From the NCBI GenBank assembly GCA_001799395.1, contig MGTJ01000088.1, positions 4,930 through 46,807 on the forward strand: a DNA stretch of 41,878 bases, in the 5' to 3' direction. Positions within the stretch are counted from its first letter, which is position 1. Each line of letters begins with the position of its first letter. Below are positions 1-7,678 of this stretch, in pieces. Under the pieces are notes generated by a model. The model worked only from the letters and a program-made list of their open reading frames with translations. It did not search any database and was not told where the DNA came from. The DNA is from Desulfobacterales bacterium RIFOXYA12_FULL_46_15 (lineage in GTDB: Bacteria > Desulfobacterota > Desulfobacteria > Desulfobacterales > Desulfobacteraceae). A program made the translations under genes and the position numbers.

Positions 1-1021
1 CAAGACCCAGGAACACTGCATCAAAACCGTCCGAGAGGAGACTATCCACGGTAAAATCTTTTCCAAGCCGTGAATTGAGCCTGATTTCAACACCCAGGTT
101 GGTGATGACTTCAATGTCCTTGTCCAGCACTTCCCGGGGCAGACGATGATCCGGAATACCGACCCGGAGCATGCCGCCTGCCTGGGGCAGGGCTTCAAAG
201 ATCACGCTATCCACACCTTTTTTTGCCAGGTGATACCCGGCAGAAAGCCCGGCCGGGCCTGATCCGATAATAGCGACTTTTTTGCCGATTTTCACTGCAC
301 AGTCGATCTTGACTTTCCTGGCATCAAAACTGTCGGCAGCGAGCCGTTTTAAATCCCGGATGGCAACAGGTTCGTCCACATCACATCTTCGGCAGGCATT
401 TTCACATTCATGGGGGCAGACCCTTCCGAGAACTCCGGGCAGGGGAAGCTGTTCCATGATGATTTCAAGGGCCTGTTCATATTTGCCCTGTTTCACCATC
501 TGGACATATCCCTGGACATTGAGTCCGGCAGGACAGGTCAGGCGGCAGGGGGCCTTATCTTTTTTCTCTATGGCAAAGCCTGAGGGCATGGCCTGGGGAT
601 AGAGCTTAAAGGCTGCCTTTCTGTCCCGGAGTTCCTCGTCGAACTGGCTGGGAAGTTCCACCGGGCAGACATTGGCACATTCGCCGCAGGCCGTGCATTT
701 TGTAAGATCAATAAACCTGGGTTTCTGTTTAAGCTTTACTGTAAAATCGCCTTCCTCACCGGACAGTGCTTCAATCTCCGTCATGGTCAGAAGCTTTATG
801 TTCAGATGCCTGCCCGCCTCAACCAGTTTGGGTGAGATGATACACATGGAGCAGTCATTGGTGGGAAAGGTTTTATCGAGTTGAGCCATTGTTCCGCCAA
901 TGGCTGTATTTTTATCTACGAGGTATACATAATATCCGGACCCCGCCAGATCCAGCGAAGCCTGAATACCTGCAATGCCGGCGCCGACAACCATCACCGA
1001 CCCTCTACCTTTTTCGGCCAT
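1..1021 (-). CDS. hdrA: HdrA-like flavoprotein with inserted GltD-like domain (3' part beyond window)
   Basis: Cytoplasmic FAD/iron-sulfur oxidoreductase related to heterodisulfide reductase subunit A; only the first 340 residues lie in the window. Visible in order: an FAD-binding GAGIAG motif (about 13-18), the HdrA signature with CSMC at 57-60, a ferredoxin-type cluster motif CxxCxxCxxxCP at 109-120, then a glutamate-synthase small-subunit-like (GltD) segment with its own cysteines (159, 163, 202, 206, 210, 213) and a second dinucleotide motif GSGPAG at 253-258. The start is set by GGAGGAAATCAA just before the ATG. It is last in a tight minus-strand group after the MetF-like and HdrC-HdrB genes. 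In known Hdr complexes HdrA carries the bifurcating FAD; the GltD-like part suggests NAD(P)H as donor or acceptor, which is inference. No in-frame stop was seen up to the window edge. Confidence 0.88.
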   Translation of the reverse strand, partial: MAEKGRGSVMVVGAGIAGIQASLDLAGSGYYVYLVDKNTAIGGTMAQLDKTFPTNDCSMCIISPKLVEAGRHLNIKLLTMTEIEALSGEEGDFTVKLKQKPRFIDLTKCTACGECANVCPVELPSQFDEELRDRKAAFKLYPQAMPSGFAIEKKDKAPCRLTCPAGLNVQGYVQMVKQGKYEQALEIIMEQLPLPGVLGRVCPHECENACRRCDVDEPVAIRDLKRLAADSFDARKVKIDCAVKIGKKVAIIGSGPAGLSAGYHLAKKGVDSVIFEALPQAGGMLRVGIPDHRLPREVLDKDIEVITNLGVEIRLNSRLGKDFTVDSLLSDGFDAVFLGL

Positions 1022-1037
1022 TTGATTTCCTCCTTAT

Positions 1038-2324
1038 TTATAATCCCACTTCAGCCAGGTCCGGCCCGAGATAGGTTCGTTCAGATTCACCCAAAACCCC
1101 CATGGCCAGGCAGATGATGGTCCACAGATGGACGACATGGTAATTGCCGCCATAGTGATGGCCGATATCTTCAATCTGACCGTGGCAGTTGTGACAGGGT
1201 GCAATGACGTAGTTTGCCCCGGTGGCTTCAATCTGGTTGAATTTGATCCTGCCGAATGCCCTTCTTTCATCCGGGAATCCTGCCTGCAAAGCGCCGCCGC
1301 CGCCGCCGCAGCAATAATTGTTATCACGGCTGGGTACGGTATCAATAAAATTTTCTTCGCCTACAACAGTTTTGATCACAAACCGAAGATCATCCACAAT
1401 TTTATTGGAGCCGCTCTTTCTGGCTATATTGCAGGGGTCCTGGACCGTGAATTTGACCTTTAATTCCTTGTTCCAGTCTGAATTTACTTTAAGCTTTCCT
1501 TCCCTGATCCACTGGGCGTAAAGCTCGATAATGGTGATCAGTTGGAATTTGTGGGGGATATTGAATTTTCGCAATCCTTCCAGGATCGCAAAATAGGAAT
1601 GCCCTCACTCGGTATTGACCACCATGGGACTTTTCAGGTTATTGTCAATATGGTAGGCAAACTCCTCGATGATATATTTCCAGCCTTCATTATCCGCCAT
1701 GAACATGCAGTAATTCTCACCGGCCCACATGACCGAAGGATAGGTCCAGTCTGCCCCCACAGAATGGAGAATTTTCCACAGGGGACCCATTTCTTCAGGT
1801 TCGGTGACAGGCTCCCTTGAATTCTGGTTCAGCACCATAACGGCACCTTCACGGTCCACGGAGACCTCCAGGTCTTCAAACCCGGGATGGCTTTCCCGGA
1901 TTTCTTCAGCCACATCCAGAACCGTGAATTCAAAATCTTCCTTTTTGGCTCCCATGGCGCTGCCGGTCCTGATATGCTGGTCACAGGACCCGAGGATTCC
2001 CTTGGGCCGCTTTTCCCTTGGGATAGCGGCCCGAAGGTTGAATACCAGGGCCGGGATATTGATTTTCATGGGACAGGCTGCCACACACCGCTGGCACATG
2101 CTGCACACCCATTTCCAGTTGCTTTTCAGGATCACATCATCCATGCCGAGATTCAGCATCCGGATCAGCTTTCTCGGATCCATATCCATCAGCTCCGAGG
2201 CTGCGCACCCGCCGGTACAGGTTCCACAGGTCAGGCAAAGATCAAAGTTCGCCGCCGGTACCTTTCCCAGGACCTCGTCTTTAAACTCAATATCAAGTTC
2301 ATCAATCTTAATCGCCTCTGCCAT
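1038..2324 (-). CDS. HdrC-HdrB fusion, probable selenoprotein (UGA-encoded Sec240)
   Basis: Iron-sulfur subunit of an Hdr-type complex, 428 residues if the UGA at 1605-1607 is read as selenocysteine. The N-terminal HdrC half has two [4Fe-4S] motifs (C30-x2-C33-x2-C36-x3-C40 and C74-x2-C77-x2-C80-x3-C84). The C-terminal half has a canonical CCG cluster motif: C298, C338-C339-G, C377-x2-C380. Reading stops at a TGA between TE and GHSY, and the same frame continues with full HdrB homology. The paralogue at 33945-35153 has SECGHGY there, so the UGA replaces a cysteine. A 12-bp hairpin follows the UGA. Neither half alone is a complete protein, and the second half has no plausible own start. It lies 14 bp after the MetF-like gene and 16 bp before hdrA, so the three are probably co-transcribed. 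A degraded gene or a sequencing error is the alternative, but the conserved flanks and the hairpin argue against it. Confidence 0.88.
1567..1607 (-). promoter_or_regulatory. UGA(Sec) codon with SECIS-like hairpin
   Basis: On the minus strand the TGA at 1607-1605 is followed by 11 nt and then a hairpin. The 5' arm TTTTGCGATCCT (1593-1582) pairs over all 12 positions, with two G-U pairs, with the 3' arm AGGATTGCGAAA (1578-1567), leaving a GGA loop (1581-1579). The loop begins with G and lies 23 nt after the UGA. As I recall them, bacterial SECIS rules (UGA-to-loop spacing of about 16-37 nt, G in the first two loop positions) are met, and the 11-nt spacer resembles that of E. coli fdhF. The hairpin lies in coding sequence, as expected for bacterial SelB-dependent recoding. 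Confidence 0.82.
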
Positions 2325-2338
2325 TGTAAAGCTCTCCC

Positions 2339-3217
2339 TTATCTTAATTTGGCTGCGTTCAGATACTGCACCAGGTTATCCACCCCACCGATGGTAATGA
2401 TATGAACCCCCTGGCAGATATCTTTCAGGCTGTTAACAGTATCGGCAAAAAGCTCCATGCTCGCCTTAGCCTTGTTCGGTGCGCTCATCAGCTTCTGGAT
2501 AACCCACTCAGGCACAAGTCCGGATTTAAAATGCCGGTTCAGAAACTTACCCATCCCTGCCGTCCTCAGAATCATGACTTCGGCAATGACAGGGACTTTA
2601 AAAGGCTCCACCTGTTTCATAAACCTTGCAAACTGATCCACATCAAAAATCGGTGTGGTCAGAAAATATCCCGCACCCACATTCATCATATCTTCCATTT
2701 CTTCCATGCCGCGCTTGGGCATGTTTTTTCCCCAGGGGGTTTCCACTCCGGAGCCGAGGACAAAATCGATTTTGCCGTCAAGCTGTTTTCCTTCAATGGT
2801 CACGCCCTGTCTTAAATGATCCATGACCGATGCAAGCTTTCCCGAATCCACATGAAAGAACATGGATTCCTGGAGGGTATCGCCGGCAATGCGGTAATCT
2901 TCGGTAAACACCAGAAGATTTTCAACACCGGTTTCATGGGCAAGGGTCAGATCTTTCTGTAACTGGTAACGGTTTTTATCTCTTGTTGTGGTCTGGTAAA
3001 TGGCATTCAGGTTATTCTGTTTCAGAATACCGCAGGTCTTGATGGTATCGCTGACAACCCCTTCGAACTCAATTTCAGCGACAGAGAGGCCGTCCACACG
3101 GCCTTTGACCTTGTTCAGGCTTTCAGCAACCGCCTCGGGTTCTTCATCCCCCAAGGGAACCTGAACTTCGGATGTCACAACAAATCTCTTTTTTTCCAAA
3201 GATTCCTTTAAATTCAT
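2339..3217 (-). CDS. metF: MetF-like methylene-tetrahydrofolate reductase
   Basis: A 292-residue TIM-barrel protein of the methylene-tetrahydrofolate reductase family, reducing methylene-THF to methyl-THF in C1 metabolism (Wood-Ljungdahl pathway or methionine synthesis). The N-terminal TSEVQVP segment carries a glutamate (E17) in the position of the MetF active-site Glu. The later parts (FVLGSGVETPWG, GAGYFLTTPIFD, PVIAEVMILRTAGMGKFLNRH) fit the family's barrel strands, including the usual 'TQPVFD'-like segment as 'TTPIFD'. The start is fixed by a good GGAGG site. The gene is 14 bp from the Sec-HdrC-HdrB gene and in the same unit as hdrA. This suggests methylene-THF reduction coupled to an Hdr complex, as proposed for acetogens; that coupling is inferred. 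Family assignment is firm, exact electron donor unknown. Confidence 0.85.
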   Translation of the reverse strand: MNLKESLEKKRFVVTSEVQVPLGDEEPEAVAESLNKVKGRVDGLSVAEIEFEGVVSDTIKTCGILKQNNLNAIYQTTTRDKNRYQLQKDLTLAHETGVENLLVFTEDYRIAGDTLQESMFFHVDSGKLASVMDHLRQGVTIEGKQLDGKIDFVLGSGVETPWGKNMPKRGMEEMEDMMNVGAGYFLTTPIFDVDQFARFMKQVEPFKVPVIAEVMILRTAGMGKFLNRHFKSGLVPEWVIQKLMSAPNKAKASMELFADTVNSLKDICQGVHIITIGGVDNLVQYLNAAKLR

Positions 3218-3231
3218 GATCTGCCTCCTTC

Positions 3232-3804
3232 CTATTTTAATCCCAGTAATTTTGCCACTTCATCCTTGAGCTGGGGCAGTGGTAACGGCTTTGAAAAACA
3301 GACATCGGCTCCGTTCTCTTTCATCCGGGCAAATTTTTCATCATCCAGGTATGCTGACAGGACAATGATTTTGGTATGTTTTGATTTTTCACTGGTTTTG
3401 ATTTTTTTACAGACTTCATAGCCTTTGATATCCGGCATCATGATATCCAGGATCAGAAGATCAGGGTTGAAATGATTGACCTGGAGCCCGGCTTCAAACC
3501 CGTCCGAGGCGGAAATCACTTCATAATCAAACTGGTCTTCTTCCAGGGACTGTACAATGGATTCAACAATGATCATGTCATCATCCACAACAAGGATCTT
3601 TTTTCTGGCGCCCTGGTCTTTTTCCTGGGGGATGGGGATTCCCTGGCTTCTCATAAATTCTTCAAGATCGGATTTTTTTATCCTGCGATGTCCGCCAACG
3701 GTTCGATATGCTTTGATGTGTCCGGCCTCAACCCAGTTGATAATGGTTTTAGACGAAACATTGCAATGTTTGCTGGCAGTGAATACAGTCAACGTGTCTT
3801 CCAT
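3232..3804 (-). CDS. Response regulator with N-terminal MerR/excisionase-type HTH
   Basis: A 190-residue cytoplasmic regulator. Residues about 5-55 form a short winged-HTH of the excisionase/MerR type (VSSKTIINWVEAGHIKAYRT, then a GGHRR segment). Residues about 69-188 form a CheY-like receiver with the acidic pocket VVDDD (72-76), phospho-acceptor D120 in LILDIMMP, and a conserved lysine near the end (FSKPLP). The DNA-binding domain comes first, the reverse of most response regulators. Start supported by AAGGAGGTG upstream. It is the first gene of the metF-hdr unit, 14 bp before metF, and no histidine kinase is adjacent. It likely binds the long inverted repeat just upstream and controls itself and the metF-hdr genes; this is inferred from position. 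Confidence 0.82.
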   Translation of the reverse strand: MEDTLTVFTASKHCNVSSKTIINWVEAGHIKAYRTVGGHRRIKKSDLEEFMRSQGIPIPQEKDQGARKKILVVDDDMIIVESIVQSLEEDQFDYEVISASDGFEAGLQVNHFNPDLLILDIMMPDIKGYEVCKKIKTSEKSKHTKIIVLSAYLDDEKFARMKENGADVCFSKPLPLPQLKDEVAKLLGLK

Positions 3805-3840
3805 GGCACCTCCTTGTTTGGTGATGTTGAAATTCAGGTT

Positions 3841-3901
3841 TTATAGTTATTTCATAAGTTTTATCTTGTCAAGCAAAATAATTCTTATGGAATAACTATA
3901 A
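3841..3901. promoter_or_regulatory. Long inverted repeat, candidate operator
   Basis: An 18-bp arm at 3841-3858 (TTATAGTTATTTCATAAG) is repeated inverted at 3884-3901 with one mismatch, separated by 25 bp. A further ACTATAAT copy at 3913-3920 is an 18-bp-spaced direct repeat of the end of the right arm. It sits in the gap between the HTH/receiver regulator and the divergent membrane-protein gene and overlaps the predicted minus-strand promoter, as expected for an operator of the adjacent regulator. The binding protein is inferred from position only. Confidence 0.55.
3844..3872 (-). promoter_or_regulatory. Candidate sigma-70 promoter of the regulator-metF-hdr unit
   Basis: On the minus strand a perfect TTGACA (3872-3867) is followed after 17 bp by TAACTA (3849-3844), about 40 bp before the regulator's ATG at 3804. 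The -10 box matches the consensus only in part. The elements lie inside the long inverted repeat. Confidence 0.45.
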
Positions 3902-4006
3902 TAAATAAAAAAACTATAATCAAGAACTTTTTTTTAATATAAATTAGCCTGTTTCCAAAGCAGGTTCAATCTGATATAGGACAAAAAAAGAATAGGAAAG
4001 CAGGAT

Positions 4007-5083
4007 ATGAATAAAAAAACAATTTTCTCATTACTCGCAGGCATTATTGTTTCCATTGCAGCATTATATTTATCTCTGCACAATGTCCCGTTTGCCGATC
4101 TTTTTTCTTACCTTGCTGTAATCAATTATGGATGGGTCCTCTTGTCCGGGGCGGTTGCCGTACCCTGCTTCGTGTTGAGGGCCTTTCGCTGGCGCATCAT
4201 TCTTGAAAATAAAAAAAAACTTGGCTTCTGGCCTGTATTTCATCCCCTGATGATCGGGTTTATGCTTAACAGTATTCTTCCGGGAAGAATCGGTGAAGCG
4301 GCAAGACCTTATATATTAAGCAAAAAAGAAAATCTTCCGTTTATAACTGCTCTTGCCACAGTTGCGGTAGAAAGATTAATGGACATGGGCTTTTTAATCA
4401 TTCTGTCTGCTGCAGTGTTAACCACACTGGACATAGCGCCGGACCTTACCATCTCTTTCGGGGGATATCAATTGAGCCCGGAGAATCTGTCAAGTGCGGG
4501 AAAAGGATTGCTTCGCCTGTGCCTGGTAGTGATAGGGGGTATTCTCATGGTAATGGTTCCGTTCACCCGGTCCCTGATTCAGAAGCTTATTCTTTTTGCT
4601 CCTGAAATACTCCCTTTTTGTACAAAAGCATTCAAACATCATTTAAAAGAAAAACTCATGCAGCCGGTGGTGAACTGGATCAATCTTTTTTCCGCCGGGT
4701 TTTCCCTTTTGAAAAATCCTGCAAAAATAGCCCAGTGCTTCATCCTCACCATTTTGATCTGGGGAGGGACGGCCCTGACCTATTATGTCATGGCCAAAGG
4801 ATGCCCCGGCGTTGAATTGTCTTATCCAAAATCCATCGCTTTAATGGTGATCATCTGTCTCTTCATTGCCCTGCCTTCAGCTCCAGGCTACTGGGGGTTA
4901 TGGGAAGCCGGCGGCGTCTTCGGGTTATCCTTGTTCGGCGTTCCGGCAAAAATCGCAGCAGGCTATACCCTGACCAATCATTTTATCCAGCTTCTCCCGG
5001 TGATTGTCATCGGCTTGATTTCCGCCATGGTCACCGGCGCTGGTATCTTTCAGATGGCGAAAATCCGTAAGGAGCCCTTATGA
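4007..5083 (+). CDS. UPF0104/lysylphosphatidylglycerol-synthase-TM family membrane protein
   Basis: A 358-residue polytopic inner-membrane protein with about eight or nine hydrophobic segments from residue 8 onward. The conserved family region LRAFRWRIIL (about 58-67) and NSILPGRIGEAARPYIL (about 88-104), followed by AVERLMDMGFL, places it in the UPF0104 family. That family is the membrane half of MprF/AglD-like proteins and is often linked to lipid flipping or lipid-linked glycosylation. The C-terminal part PSAPGYWGLWEAGG is also typical. There is no cytoplasmic synthase domain, so it is not a full MprF. It overlaps the next gene by 4 bp (ATGA), so the two are translationally coupled. Substrate cannot be told from sequence. 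Confidence 0.75.
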   Translation: MNKKTIFSLLAGIIVSIAALYLSLHNVPFADLFSYLAVINYGWVLLSGAVAVPCFVLRAFRWRIILENKKKLGFWPVFHPLMIGFMLNSILPGRIGEAARPYILSKKENLPFITALATVAVERLMDMGFLIILSAAVLTTLDIAPDLTISFGGYQLSPENLSSAGKGLLRLCLVVIGGILMVMVPFTRSLIQKLILFAPEILPFCTKAFKHHLKEKLMQPVVNWINLFSAGFSLLKNPAKIAQCFILTILIWGGTALTYYVMAKGCPGVELSYPKSIALMVIICLFIALPSAPGYWGLWEAGGVFGLSLFGVPAKIAAGYTLTNHFIQLLPVIVIGLISAMVTGAGIFQMAKIRKEPL

Positions 5084-5817
5084 CCCGGAATATTTTTGAC
5101 CAGGTAGCTCCGGATTATGAAAAAATACACAACCAGAGTCTTCCCCCCGGTGTCCGGAGCGAAAGCTTCATCATCCAGCGGGCAGCCTGTGCAACTGAAT
5201 GGATATTATCCAGAATAAGCTATGGGGAATTCTCATATCTTGATTTTGGGTGCGGCAACGGGAGGATGCTGAAATGTCTTCTGGAATCATCCGTGTTAAG
5301 GCCGTTTCTGGACACGGGCCGATTGCACCTGTTCGGGTTTGATACATCTGCGGATTCACTCAATGAAGCCCGGACCCTTCTGAATGATGAATCCGTCATT
5401 CTTGCCGAAAACTGGTGTGAGTTTCCACAAGGGCTTTGCTTTGATCTTGTGGTGAGCTGTCATGTCTTTCACCATATTCCTCCAAAAGAACGGCCAAAAA
5501 CAGCAGCAGCCCTTTACCGGAGAATGAAACCCGGTTCAAGGCTGGTGATCTTTGAACAAAACCCCTTAAATCCGGCCACCCGTCTTCTGGTGAAAGCCTG
5601 CCCTTTTGACAGGGACGCGCGCCTGTTGACGGCAACCGAAACCCGGAACCTGTTTTTAAAAAATTCATTCCGTTTTCTTGACCAGGCCTATATCAATCTT
5701 CTTCCGCCCCAGTGGGTGAAAAATGATTGTCTTGCCGCCATTGAGAAAAAGCTTTTGTCATTTCCCATCGGAGCCCAATATTGGATAATGTTTCAGCGCG
5801 GCAGGCATATCGGATAA
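5080..5817 (+). CDS. Class I SAM-dependent methyltransferase
   Basis: A 245-residue cytoplasmic methyltransferase. Motif I is LDFGCGNGR at about residues 54-62; an acidic post-I region follows (LFGFDTSADSLNEA). Motif IV-like sequence is LVVSCHVFHHIPP, and RMKPGSRLVIFEQNP is the usual strand-5 region. The family includes lipid, ubiquinone and sugar methyltransferases, and the substrate is not evident. Its start overlaps the stop of the membrane-protein gene, which suggests a shared role in a lipid or lipid-linked product. Its last 60 bp overlap tail-to-tail with the YdjC-family gene on the other strand. Confidence 0.78.
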   Translation: MTRNIFDQVAPDYEKIHNQSLPPGVRSESFIIQRAACATEWILSRISYGEFSYLDFGCGNGRMLKCLLESSVLRPFLDTGRLHLFGFDTSADSLNEARTLLNDESVILAENWCEFPQGLCFDLVVSCHVFHHIPPKERPKTAAALYRRMKPGSRLVIFEQNPLNPATRLLVKACPFDRDARLLTATETRNLFLKNSFRFLDQAYINLLPPQWVKNDCLAAIEKKLLSFPIGAQYWIMFQRGRHIG

Positions 5818-6696
5818 ATCGGCAAAACTGCACAACCGGATATTACGGGCAATTAACAGGGATTGGACGGACGGACCGGCAAGGGCGTCCAGTTCTATTT
5901 GGTGGCCATAGTTCCAGCGCCTGATATATGGCTCTTCAGGCGTTAAACCGGGATGGCACATAAGCTCATACACCCTGCCGGGTTTCAGCGCCCTCAGGAT
6001 CCGCTCCAGACTTTCCGGGTTGAGGCGCCCTCCCTCATGAAACCCCAGGAACCGGGGAGATTGACATCCGGGCACCCTTCTTCGATTCAGACGGGCAACC
6101 AGGCAACCGGCACGCAAGGCCATGGAGCCGGTCATGCGGACAAGTCCATGAGAAGTAATGGGCCGGGCAACCAGGCGATCCTCCATGGGGATGCGAACAA
6201 AGGGAATATGATATCGGCGGGCCAGGCCAATTGCCAGCCCGGCGATTCCGGGCAGGGCATGAAGATGCTGGTGGCTGTCCAGATGGGTCACCCGGATGCC
6301 GCAATTGAGGATTCGTTCAATCTGGGCAGACCATTCCGCTTGAATTTCCGGGAGTTGAATCCTTTGATTTAAAAGAAGCTTCAGCAGCATGGAGATATCG
6401 GGAGGGAAATATCCGTCTTTTCCGGCCAGGGAAGTTTTTTGTTTCAAGAGCGGTTTTTCAGCCACAAGGGTTAAATGGACTCCCACATCCAGGGCCGGGA
6501 ATGCACGGCATAAGGCAACGGCATGATCAAAGGCCCTGCCGACCGCCATCAAGGATGTCGTGGTGACGATACCGTTGCAATGGGCCTTGACAATGCCGTT
6601 ATTAATGGCTTTTGATATACCGAAATCATCTGCATTGACGATCAGACGTGCAAAGGGTTTCAGATCTAAGGGAAAGCTATTGCCGGAAGGATTCAT
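5758..6696 (-). CDS. YdjC/ChbG-family carbohydrate deacetylase (HpnK-like)
   Basis: Metal-dependent deacetylase of the YdjC/ChbG/HpnK family, 312 residues from the chosen ATG at 6696. The hallmark metal-ligand motifs are present: NADDFG near the N-terminus, HLDSHQHLH in the middle, and ELMCHPG near the C-terminus. An open frame extends upstream to 6828, but those 44 residues lie inside the preceding glycosyltransferase gene and have no family resemblance, so the internal start is preferred (20-bp overlap with that gene). Relatives deacetylate chito-oligosaccharides or N-acetylglucosaminyl lipids such as hopanoid precursors. The neighbouring GT2 and mannosyltransferase genes favour a glycolipid substrate (inference). 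The 3' end runs 60 bp into the convergent methyltransferase gene. Confidence 0.8.
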   Translation of the reverse strand: MNPSGNSFPLDLKPFARLIVNADDFGISKAINNGIVKAHCNGIVTTTSLMAVGRAFDHAVALCRAFPALDVGVHLTLVAEKPLLKQKTSLAGKDGYFPPDISMLLKLLLNQRIQLPEIQAEWSAQIERILNCGIRVTHLDSHQHLHALPGIAGLAIGLARRYHIPFVRIPMEDRLVARPITSHGLVRMTGSMALRAGCLVARLNRRRVPGCQSPRFLGFHEGGRLNPESLERILRALKPGRVYELMCHPGLTPEEPYIRRWNYGHQIELDALAGPSVQSLLIARNIRLCSFADLSDMPAALKHYPILGSDGK

Positions 6697-7672
6697 GGAA
6701 TGATGAAACCTGCCCGGATGGAAGCGTTTTAGAAAAACCGGCAATGTCACAGATAATGAATCTTGGCCTTTGGCGAACCTCAATGATGATACGGCCCACA
6801 TATTCCCCAAGAATTCCGAGATAAACAAACAGTATGGAAAACAAAAGGGAAATGACCATCAGGGTCGAAGCCCAGCCGGGCACGGTCCCCTGGCCAAAAA
6901 TTTTTCCCCAGAATGCGTAGAAAAGAACACAGACCGAAATCAGGCTCCCCAGAAGGCCGATTAAAATCCCGATCCGCAAGGGCATGACGGAAAAAGAACT
7001 TACCCCTTTCCAGGCAAAGCTGACCATCTTTCTTAAACTATACTGGGAACGGCCATGAATCCTTTTCCCTGAGTCGTATGGAACTATGCAGGAAGGAAAT
7101 CCGATCCATTCGGTCAACCCGCGCAAGAACAACCCCTCTTCTTTAAACCGAAGCAATTCCTGAAGCGCCTGGCGATCCAGCAACCGGAAATCCGCCAGAC
7201 CTGCCTGCAATTTTACGCCGCTCAGATAGGAGAAAAGCCGGTAGAAACTCAGTGAGGTCCATTTCTTAAACCATCCGATCTCACAATGATCTTTGCGCAG
7301 GGTTTTTACCACCTTAAACCCTGAGCGCCATCGTTCCAGGAGGGCCGGTATCATCTCCACCGGGTGCTGCAGATCACAATCCATCATGATCACGGCATCG
7401 CCTTCAGCCATTTCCAATCCGGCCATGAGGGCATATTGATGCCCGAAATTACGGGACAGCCGGACCCCCCGCACCCGCGAATCCCCCTTTGCCAGTGTTG
7501 TGACGGCAAGCCATGAATCATCCCGGCTGCCGTCATCGGCAAAAATCAGTTCAAGGCTGCCGGGTTCGGATTGCATGATTTTAACAATTCGCTGATATAA
7601 AAGAGGAATGTTCTTCTCCTCGTTAAACACCGGGACAACAATGGATATGGTTTGTGATGAAGCGTCTTTCAT
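6677..7672 (-). CDS. GT2 family polyprenyl-phosphate glycosyltransferase (ArnC/GtrB-like)
   Basis: A 331-residue family-2 glycosyltransferase that most likely transfers a sugar from a nucleotide sugar to a polyprenyl phosphate at the inner membrane. The N-terminal GT-A domain shows IVVPVFNEEKN, FADDGSRDDSW and the donor-site MDCDLQHP. Two hydrophobic segments (about 232-255 and 265-290) follow, as in ArnC, GtrB and DPM1-type enzymes, ending with EYVGRIIIEVRQRP, a typical tail motif of the group. It begins 6 bp after the PIG-V-like gene stop and overlaps the deacetylase start, giving a three-gene minus-strand unit. The sugar is unknown. Confidence 0.85.
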   Translation of the reverse strand: MKDASSQTISIVVPVFNEEKNIPLLYQRIVKIMQSEPGSLELIFADDGSRDDSWLAVTTLAKGDSRVRGVRLSRNFGHQYALMAGLEMAEGDAVIMMDCDLQHPVEMIPALLERWRSGFKVVKTLRKDHCEIGWFKKWTSLSFYRLFSYLSGVKLQAGLADFRLLDRQALQELLRFKEEGLFLRGLTEWIGFPSCIVPYDSGKRIHGRSQYSLRKMVSFAWKGVSSFSVMPLRIGILIGLLGSLISVCVLFYAFWGKIFGQGTVPGWASTLMVISLLFSILFVYLGILGEYVGRIIIEVRQRPRFIICDIAGFSKTLPSGQVSSFHESFRQ

Positions 7673-7678
7673 AAAGAA

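Noticed and set aside
1038-1574. Separate short gene for the C-terminal HdrB half
   Set aside because: It lacks the first residues of the domain and has no start signal of its own; it is the continuation of the gene at 2324-1605 through the UGA codon.
1605-1607. TGA as a true stop, making the Hdr gene a pseudogene
   Set aside because: Sequence downstream keeps full motif conservation in the same frame, a paralogue has Cys there, and a SECIS-like hairpin follows.
1804-2397. 197-codon open frame antisense to the HdrC-HdrB gene
   Set aside because: Ser/Arg-rich antisense translation of conserved Fe-S coding sequence, no start signal.
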